This document shows positions 57,464 to 64,000 of a stretch of 64,000 nucleotides of DNA, one piece after another (position 1 is the first letter of the stretch; each line of letters opens with the position of its first letter). The notes under the pieces were generated by a model that ran no database searches, had not been told where the DNA came from, and was given only the letters and a program-made list of their open reading frames with translations. Position numbers and translations under genes: made by a program. This stretch comes from PFL42 sp963789825 (GTDB taxonomy: Bacteria; Chloroflexota; Anaerolineae; Anaerolineales; E44-bin32). Location of the stretch: positions 1-64,000 of the forward strand of contig CAWBME010000002.1 in assembly GCA_963789825.1 (NCBI GenBank), in the 5' to 3' direction.

Positions 57464-60215
57464 ATGACTGAGTCAGAAGCCGTACCGAAGAGTTCGTCGC
57501 CCCGGCATGGTACGCCCTGCCGGCCGAAGACGTCGCCAGCAGCTCCAGGTGGATCCCGCAAAGGGTCTGACGGCCGCCGAAGCCAAGAGCCGCCTGGAGA
57601 AGACCGGCCGCAACGAACTGACGGCGAAGAAGAAGGAGGCCGGCTGGCAGGCTTTCCTGCGTCAGTACCGGGACTTCATGCAGATCATCCTGCTGGGCGC
57701 GGCCGCCGTCAATCTGATCTTCACCGGTGAGCTGCGCACCACGATGCTACTGGTCGTCCTGACCGTCTTCAACGCCGTGCTGGGCTTGCGCGGCGAGTCC
57801 AAGGCCGAGGCCAGCCTGGCGGCGCTCGACCAAGATGATGAAGAACATCGCCCGCGTGCGCCGCGACGGACAGGCGATCGAGATCGAGGCCGAGGAGTTG
57901 GTGCCCGGCGATATCGTGCTGATGGAGGCCGGCAACCGCGTCCCGGCCGATGGACGTTTGTTTGTGGCAGCCACGATGGAGATCGAGGAGGCCGCCCTTA
58001 CTGGTGAGAGCGTCGCCACCCTGAAGGATACGGCGGCCATCGCCAAGCCCGAGGTCGCCCTGGGCGACCGCGTGAACATGGCCTTCATGAACACCGCCGT
58101 CACCCGCGGCCGCGGCGAGATGATCGTGACCACCACTGGCATGGGCACCGAGATGGGCCACATCGCCGACCTGCTCAACAAGACCGAGGCCGACAAGACG
58201 CCGCTGCAGAAGCAGCTCGATCGCCTGACCATCAGCATCGCCGGCCTGGCCGGTCTGGCGTTCGTGCTGATGGTCATCATGGGCCTGCGCCGCGGCGATC
58301 CCTTCGAGACCATCTTCATCGCCGGCATTGCACTGGCGATCTCGGCCATCCCCACCGGCCTGCCCGCGGTCGTGACGACCATGTACTCGATGGGCACGCG
58401 TGCGCTGGCCGACCTGGGAGCCATCGTCAAGCGGCTGCCGTCGGTCGAGACGCTGGGTTCGGTCTCGGCCATCTGCTCCGACAAGACCGGCACGCTGACG
58501 CTGAACAAGATGACCGCGCGCGAGTTCACCGTCCCCGGCCAGAACCGCTACAAGGTCACCGGCGAAGGGTACAGCACCAAGGGAGAACTGCTGCACAGCG
58601 GCGGCGCCAAGATCGATCTCGATGCCGATCCTGCTGCCGATGGCGCTGTGCGCCGACGCCCGCCTGGACGGCGAGGCGCTGATCGGCGACCCGACCGAAG
58701 GCGCGCTGATCGTGCTGGCGGCCAAGGGCGGCATCGACTTGGAAGGGGTACGGGCGCAGTATCCGCGCGTGGCGGAGGTGCCCTTCGATTCCGACTACAA
58801 GTTCATGGCCACGTTCCACAAGATGAAGAACGAGCAGGGGAAAGACGGTGGTGCGCTGCTTTGTCAAGGGCGCGCCGGATGTGCTGATCGCCCGTGGCGG
58901 GTCCTACTTGCTGCCGGACGGACAGTCGGTTGCCATCACCGGATGAGAATCGACCGCTGGCGATCACCGAGAACGATCGCATGGCGAAGGCGGGCGAGCG
59001 GGTGATGGTCGTGGCCCGCCGCGACTTCGACCCGGCCACCTTCGACCCGAAGGGCAAGCTGCTCGACCTGGTGAAAGACCTCACGCTGCTGGCGATGGTC
59101 GGCATCGTCGATCCGCCGCGCGCCGAGGCCAAGGACGCCATCGCCAAGTGCCACAGCGCCGGCATCCAGGTGCGCATGATCACCGGCGACCACGCTGTGA
59201 CGGCGGCCGCTATCGGACATGAGCTGGGTATCGAGGGCACGGCGCTCACCGGCGCACAGTTCTCCGCCAAGGGCGATGAGGAGCTCCTCAAGGAGCTGCC
59301 GGAGATCGGCGTTGTGGCGCGCGTCGCCCCCGAGGACAAGATCCGCCTGGTGGACCTGCTGCAGCGACAGCAGAACATCGTCGCCATGACCGGGGATGGC
59401 GTCAATGATGCTCCGGCCCTCAAGAAGGCCGACATCGGCGTGGCCATGGGCATCACTGGCACCGAGGTCTCCAAGGGCGCGGCGGTGATGATCCTGACCG
59501 ACGACAACTTCGCCACCATCGTCAAGGCGGTGGAGTACGGGCGGGCAATCTACGACAACCTGTCCAACTATCATCCGCTTCCAGATGACGTCGTTGGTGG
59601 CGTTCATCGCTGCGTACCTGGGAGCGGCGTTCTTTGTCATCGCCGGCGGCGTGCCGTTCACGCCATCGGTTGTCCTGTGGATCAACTTCCTGGTCACGGT
59701 GCCCATCGCCATCGCCCTGGGCTTCGACAAGCCGATGCCCGGCTTGATGGAACGCAAGCCTCGCCCGCTCAGCCAACCCGTGCTCTCGCGCTCGCAATGG
59801 GTGCGCATCACCTTCATCGGGATTCTCATAGCTGCCGGCACGCTGTTCGTAGAGGCAGGTGCTGAGCCCAGCCGGTGCGCGGGCCTCCATGGCGTTCGTC
59901 CTCTTCTCGCTGTTCAACGTTGTGATGGGCCTCAGCACTCGCAGTGAAACCGGCACCGCGTTCAACCGGGATATCCTGGCTGACCAGAACCAGCTGAAGC
60001 TGTATGGGCTGGCCCTGCTCCTGACTTTCCTTCCCACCGAACTGGCCTTCATGCAGCGCATGCTGGGCACGACCTCCCTGAGCGGCAACCAATGGCTGAT
60101 CTGCATCGGCTTTGCCATTGCCCTGCTGCTCGTCGATGAAGTGATCAAGTTCTTCATGCGCAGGCGCCGCAAGGCTGGAGCACCGGCCGTGGTCGGAGCG
60201 CAGGCTCAGGCCTAG
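57464..60215 (+). CDS. P-type cation-transporting ATPase, P2 type (frameshifted)
   Basis: About 915 residues. ATG 57464, start MTESEAVPKSSSP. Motifs in order: GRNELTAKKKEAGWQAFLRQ (cation-ATPase N-terminal domain), EIEAEELVPGDIVLMEAGN, EAALTGES (~180), ICSDKTGTLTLNK (phosphorylated Asp ~340), GDPTEGALIVLAAKG, RMITGDHAVTAAAIGHELG, AMTGDGVNDAPALKKADIGV (~644) and the C-terminal helices (SLVAFIAAYLGAAFFV). Frameshifts near 57510, 57835, 58625, 58855, 58945, 59575 and 59862. Layout fits Ca2+/Mg2+ or proton-type P2/P3 pumps; the ion cannot be fixed. It follows NhaC by 55 bases. Confidence 0.9.
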
Positions 60216-60229
60216 GGGGCTGTTGAGGA

Positions 60230-60440
60230 GTGTGCTCCTTGCACCATCCCCTCCCCTTGCCCTCGCGCAGCGTCCCGAAGGGGCTCCCCCTGCGCTGGCG
60301 CGACTTTGCACGCCTTGGAATCGAGCAGGGGGAGGGGATAGAATTCCTGGTTAGTGCGGGGAGCGAAGCTCCCCGCACTAACCGCAAATTCTGTATCCCC
60401 TTGGCTCGAGGTGCTTCGCGAGGGGTATGGGGGTGAGACC
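60230..60440. repeat. Intergenic repeat family B, copy 2, with perfect 15-bp hairpin
   Basis: Palindrome 60350-60382 (15-bp stem, loop GAA) is enclosed by CCATCCCCTCCCCTTGCCCT, GCTCCCCCTGCGCTGG and GCAGGGGGAGGGGAT, which can pair with each other. It follows the ATPase stop directly. No gene in the 407-base gap. Confidence 0.65.
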
Positions 60441-60622
60441 AGAAGGGGGCATGTCAGCATGCTCCCAGTCGCCAGCAGAAACCGGGTGCGGCGTTGGAAG
60501 GAAGCGCGACCTGTTGACACAGCCTGTGCCGCACACTCCCTGTCAGCATCTTCCGTACGGGCCTTCCGCGCGCACCGCCCGCGGGCGGGCCCTAACCTTG
60601 TGACGACGAGGACATAGCGACG

Positions 60623-62261
60623 ATGACCAACGGTCCGCAGGCTAAGCAGGCAAGTTGGGGCGTCATCGGCATGCTGGCGGCGGCGCAGTTCATCATGGTG
60701 CTCGACACGACCGTGATGAACGTGTCGATCACCCAGGTCGCCGAAGACCTGAACACGACCGTCGTCGGTTTGCAGACGGCCATCACGATGTACACGTTGG
60801 TCATGGCCTCGTTCATGCTGCTTGGCGGCAAGCTCGGCGACCGCTGGGGCGCCAAGCGCGCCTTCACCATCGGCCTGCTGGTCTACGGCGCTCGGCTCGT
60901 TGACCACGGCGCTCTCTCCGACGCTCGAAGTGCTGCTCGTCGGCTGGTCGTTCATCGAGGGATTTGGCGCGGTGCTGGTCATCCCGGCGATCGCCACGCT
61001 CACGGCCGCCACGTACTCCGGCCGGCAGCGCGCCCTGGCGTACGGCATCCTCGGCGGCGATCAGCGGCGCGGCCGTCGCCCTCGGTCCGCTGATCGGCGG
61101 TTGGGTGACGGCCAACTACTCCTGGCGCCTGGTCTTTGCCGGGGAAACGGTCGTCGTGCTGGCGCTGATGCTGTTCTTGCGCCTGATCCCGGCCACGCTT
61201 GGACGCCCGAGCAAACTGGACCTCCGCGGCGCCTTCCTCTCCGCCGCCGGCCTTGGGCTGGCCGTCTTCGGCGTTCTCCGTTCCAGCCAGTGGGGCTGGA
61301 TCGCGCCCAGCCCATCGGCGCCGGTGGCGCCGCTCGGATTGTCGCCGGTGTTCTGGCTGATCGTCGCCGGGCTCGTCTTGCTCGGGTTGTTCGCCCGCCA
61401 CGAGCGAGCGATGATCGCCGCCGGCAAGGAGCCGCTGCTCGATATGCGACTGCTGGAGATCCCGCCCATGCGGGCCGGCCTGACAACCTATCTCTCGCAG
61501 CAGTTCATCGTCATGGCCACCTTCTTCGTGCTCCCGCTCTATCTGCAGACCGTCCTCGGCTACGATGCACTCGAGACCGGCATCACAATTCTGCCGCTCT
61601 CGATTGCGCTGTTCGTGTTTGCGCTGGCCGGGGCGCGGCTGGCCGGACGCTACTCCCCCAAGCGAATCGCAGCCGCCGGCCTGCTCGGGAATGCTCAGCG
61701 GCGAGATCCTGCTGATTGCCTTCACCGGGCCGGACCTGCGCTCGGCCGGATTCGCGCATCGCGCTGGCGTTGGTCGGCGCCGGCAATGGGTTGCTGGTCT
61801 CACAGTTGGGCAATGTCATCATGTCGTCCGTGCCGACCGAGCGCGGCAGCGAGGCCGGCGGGCTGCAGGGAACTGCGATGAACCTCGGCGCCTCGTTGGG
61901 CGTGGCGTTGGTCGGCTCGATCCTGCTCGCCTCGCTGGTCACCAACTTCCAGAAGGCGGTGCTGACCGACCCGGCTTTGACAGCGATCGCCCCGCAGCTC
62001 ACCGAGCAGGCAGAAGCCAGCGCCAACTTCGTCAGCGTCGAGCAGGTCGAGGCGACGGCGGTCGAGGCCGGGCTGAGCCCGGAGGAGGTGGAGGCAGTCA
62101 CCGAGACCTACGCCGACGCCCAGATCGTGGCGCTGAAGGTGTCCTTCGCCGCGATTGCCTTCTTCTCGCTCCTGGCGCTCTGGTACGTTCAGTCGCTGCC
62201 CACCAAGCCAGGCGAGGAGAAGCCCGCCGGTGCACCGGCGGCCGCTGGCGCAACCGGTTGA
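60623..62261 (+). CDS. MFS drug exporter, DHA2 (14-TMS) family (frameshifted)
   Basis: About 545 residues. ATG 60623. DHA2 signature FIMVLDTTVMNVSITQVAED (VLDxTVxNVALP-like) in helix 1, LGGKLGDRWGAKRAFTIGL between helices 2 and 3, LIGGWVTANYSWRLVF, later LYLQTVLGYDALETGITILP and GGLQGTAMNLGASLGVALVGSI. Frameshifts near 60890, 61060, 61690 and 61750. A periplasmic/extracellular loop near residues 460-510 is Glu/Ala-rich. Proton-driven export of drugs or other small molecules. The 3' end (from 62226) is part of a direct repeat that recurs 156 bases downstream. Confidence 0.88.
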
Positions 62262-62470
62262 ATGCGCATGACAGATGAAGGGGCAGCCTCTCCGGGTCGA
62301 TCGATGAGACCGCGTGGTTGCACGGTCGCCCTGCTGAGGGAGCCGCAAGCTGGTCGCTGAAGTGGCGGAATGGAGGGGCCAGCCGGTGCACCTGCGGCCG
62401 CTGGCGCAACCGGTTGAATGCGCATGACGGATGAAGGGGCAGCCTCTCCGGGCCGATCGATGAGACCGCG
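62226..62470 (+). repeat. Direct repeat pair of 89 bases covering the MFS 3' end
   Basis: 62226-62314 and 62382-62470 are about 95% identical, offset by 156 bases. The first copy includes the last twelve codons and stop of the MFS gene; the second is an orphan copy in the gap before the ZIP gene. The 67 bases between are not part of the match. The gap holds no gene. Confidence 0.85.
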
Positions 62471-62563
62471 CGGCTCTTGCATGGACCTCGCACGGTGGCC
62501 CCGGGTAAGGGGATCTCCGGCAGGGCACGCGGGGTCCAGTTCCATCGTGGGGGGTCGTCCCTG

Positions 62564-63295
62564 ATGGAGGCGAGTCTGCTCACGGCGGTGCTTTGGGGTG
62601 GGCTGGCGGCGGCCTCGCTGCTGATCGGCTACGCCCTCTCGAGGCGCCGGCTGTCGATGCGGACCGTCGGGCTGGTGATGGGGCTGGGCGCCGGGGCGCT
62701 GATCGGCGCCATCGCCTACGAACTGATCCCGGAGACGCTCCTCGTCGAGCCGGGCACGCTGCTGGTGTGTGCCCTCGGCGCCCTCACCTACTTCGCCGCC
62801 GACTGGGTGGTCGACCGCCGCGGCGGCAGCGCCCGCAAGGGACTGCAGGCCGGAGGGCCCGCCGGCTCCGGCGCGGCCATCGCCATCGGCACGCTGCTCG
62901 ACGCCATCCCCGAGTCGATCGTGCTGGGCATGGGCCTGGCGTTCAATGGCGTGGTCAATCTGGCCTTCCTGGGAGCCGTGCTGCTGTCGAACATCCCGGA
63001 GGGCGTCGCCGGCTCGATGAATCTGACGACGGCCGGGCAGCCCCAGGGGAAGATCCTTCGGATGTGGGTGGTGCTGGTTGGGGTGTCGGCCGCCTGCGCA
63101 GGGCTTGGGTACTGGCTGGCGATCACCCTTCCAACCACCGACGGGCACCTGGCGCAGGCCTTCGCCGCCGGCGCCGTGCTCACCATGTTGTCGGACGCGA
63201 TGATCCCCGAGGCCCACGAACATGGAGGCAACCTGGTGGGCTTGTTCACCGTGCTGGGCTTCCTGGGGGCGGCAGCGCTGTCGATCGCCCAATGA
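62564..63295 (+). CDS. ZIP-family metal transporter
   Basis: Intact ~243-residue membrane protein with eight hydrophobic segments. ATG 62564 is chosen over an in-frame start at 62477, because the upstream ~29 residues lie in the direct repeat and look non-coding. ZIP hallmarks: MGLGAGALIGAIAYELIPE in helix 2, TLLDAIPESIVLGMGLAF (metal-binding Pro-Glu-Ser in helix 4), LLSNIPEGVAGSM in helix 5 and DAMIPEAHEHGG near the end. Imports zinc or other divalent metals. The His-rich loop found in many ZIPs is absent. Independent of its neighbours. Confidence 0.86.
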   Translation: MEASLLTAVLWGGLAAASLLIGYALSRRRLSMRTVGLVMGLGAGALIGAIAYELIPETLLVEPGTLLVCALGALTYFAADWVVDRRGGSARKGLQAGGPAGSGAAIAIGTLLDAIPESIVLGMGLAFNGVVNLAFLGAVLLSNIPEGVAGSMNLTTAGQPQGKILRMWVVLVGVSAACAGLGYWLAITLPTTDGHLAQAFAAGAVLTMLSDAMIPEAHEHGGNLVGLFTVLGFLGAAALSIAQ

Positions 63296-63470
63296 CCGCT
63301 CGGCTCACACTCCATCCCCGGACTGCGGCCTCGACGGGAGATTTGCGGGCTACGCCGCGAAGGGCGACAACTGGCGGCCGGGAGTCCAGTGACCGGCCGA
63401 ATTCGACCGAGCCGGTCGCATTCGTGACCTCCACCCAGAAAGCCAGTTGGCCGGGCCCCGCGGGCAGGCG

Positions 63471-63499
63471 TGACCCCCGCATCCGACCGGGGTTATACT
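63471..63499 (+). promoter_or_regulatory. Sigma70-type promoter of the last gene
   Basis: TGACCC at 63471-63476, 17-nt spacer, TATACT at 63494-63499, the closest to consensus of any promoter here. The start codon of the next gene is at 63569. Confidence 0.6.
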
Positions 63500-63568
63500 T
63501 GTGGCAAGCCGGACTTGTTGAACACAAACTTCCCTTCGGGGACCCGATTCAGGAGAGGAGATTCTGCA

Positions 63569-64000
63569 ATGAAACGACCGTTTGGCGTCACCGTTCTGGC
63601 TATTCTTTCGGGCTTCTTGGCCATCCTGGCGATCTTCGGCGCTCTGCGCTTCCTGGGCGTGATGTTCCGCCCCATCGGCAAGGTCGTGCCCGGTTCTGGT
63701 ACTCCCTGATGTACGGCCTGCTGGCCTGGGTGTACATCTGGCTGACCCAGATGCTGTGGCGCCTCGACCCGGCCGCCTGGCTGTTCCTGGCGGTGATCAC
63801 CGTCTTCAACCTGGTGCTGAACTTCATCGTGATGGTCACCGGGAACGCCTTCACCGACGTGTCCACGGCGATCGTGGTCAACGCCCTGATCCTGCTCTAC
63901 GTCATGCTGCCGGGGACCAAGAAGGCCTTCGGCATGGACAAGCCGCCGCGCGCCGCCGGCTGCCTAGTCCGACGAGCTCTTGCTCCAAGATCACGAAGCT
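63569..64000 (+). CDS. Small integral membrane protein (one frameshift; end not resolved)
   Basis: ATG 63569 after CAGGAGAGGAGATTCTGCA. The first frame gives MKRPFGVTVLAILSGFLAIL, a membrane helix, and after an indel near 63690 continues with LYGLLAWVYIWLTQMLWRL-like text, AAWLFLAVITVFNLVLNFIV, and ALILLYVMLPGTKKAFGMDK. The layout (3-4 helices, ending in a YLLRP..KKAFG-like segment) is common in small Chloroflexota membrane proteins of unknown function. No stop appears in the second frame before the window ends; the natural end is probably near the last ~30 bases. Confidence 0.65.

Noticed and set aside
1..64000. tRNA, rRNA and CRISPR arrays
   Set aside because: I saw no cloverleaf with TTCGANNC arm, no rRNA-like stretch and no regularly spaced repeats with unique spacers; a covariance-model scan would be decisive.

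Overview
The window is GC-rich DNA with almost every recognisable gene on the + strand. The mix of large MalT-type LuxR regulators, DUF6325/SHOCT proteins, Cys-type sulfatases with a radical-SAM maturase and a fermentative arginine deiminase cluster suggests a Chloroflexota (Anaerolineae-like) bacterium. That placement is inference from gene content only; there is no rRNA or other phylogenetic marker here. Many genes are broken by isolated one-base indels while their protein sequence stays well conserved in the neighbouring frames. I annotate these as whole genes with frameshifts, most likely residual assembly error. The first sulfatase, with about fifteen breaks, could be a real pseudogene.

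Layout. 0.5-11.3 kb: a membrane zinc peptidase, an AhpD-like protein, a META/SH3b lipoprotein, the broken sulfatase, a GAP-family membrane protein, an exported protein and a small potassium channel. 11.8-24.4 kb: two paralogous modules, each a MalT-type LuxR regulator followed by an ~85-residue partner, flank a five-gene sulfur-related run (CoA-disulfide reductase/rhodanese, a DszB-like desulfinase homologue, a crotonase, a rhodanese, a BASS transporter). 24.6-41.5 kb: an MBL hydrolase, two copies of a DUF6325+SHOCT pair, three SulP permeases, an anaerobic sulfatase-maturing enzyme, a collagen-like small protein, a ClC channel and an intact sulfatase. 42.0-46.9 kb: a third LuxR regulator, then a related small protein, a LURP-one protein and a long DUF6325 protein. 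47.0-60.2 kb: an arginine deiminase cluster (YfcC-type carrier, ArcB, ArcC, ArcA) with an M20 peptidase, a TRIC-like channel, PPK2, NhaC and a P-type ATPase. 60.6-64 kb: an MFS exporter, a ZIP transporter and a membrane protein cut by the window end.

Two themes connect the genes. One is sulfur: sulfatases, their maturase, SulP permeases, a DszB-like protein with the Cys-His-Arg triad, and rhodanese domains. The other is energy and ion homeostasis: the arginine deiminase pathway makes ATP, next to PPK2, NhaC and a cation ATPase. The most novel signals are a four-copy promoter family (a conserved imperfect palindrome abutting ATGACC, then TANNNT 17-18 nt later), the repeated LuxR plus small-protein module with a conserved spacer element, and the DszB-like operon. 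Two families of dispersed intergenic repeats occupy most of the longer gaps.
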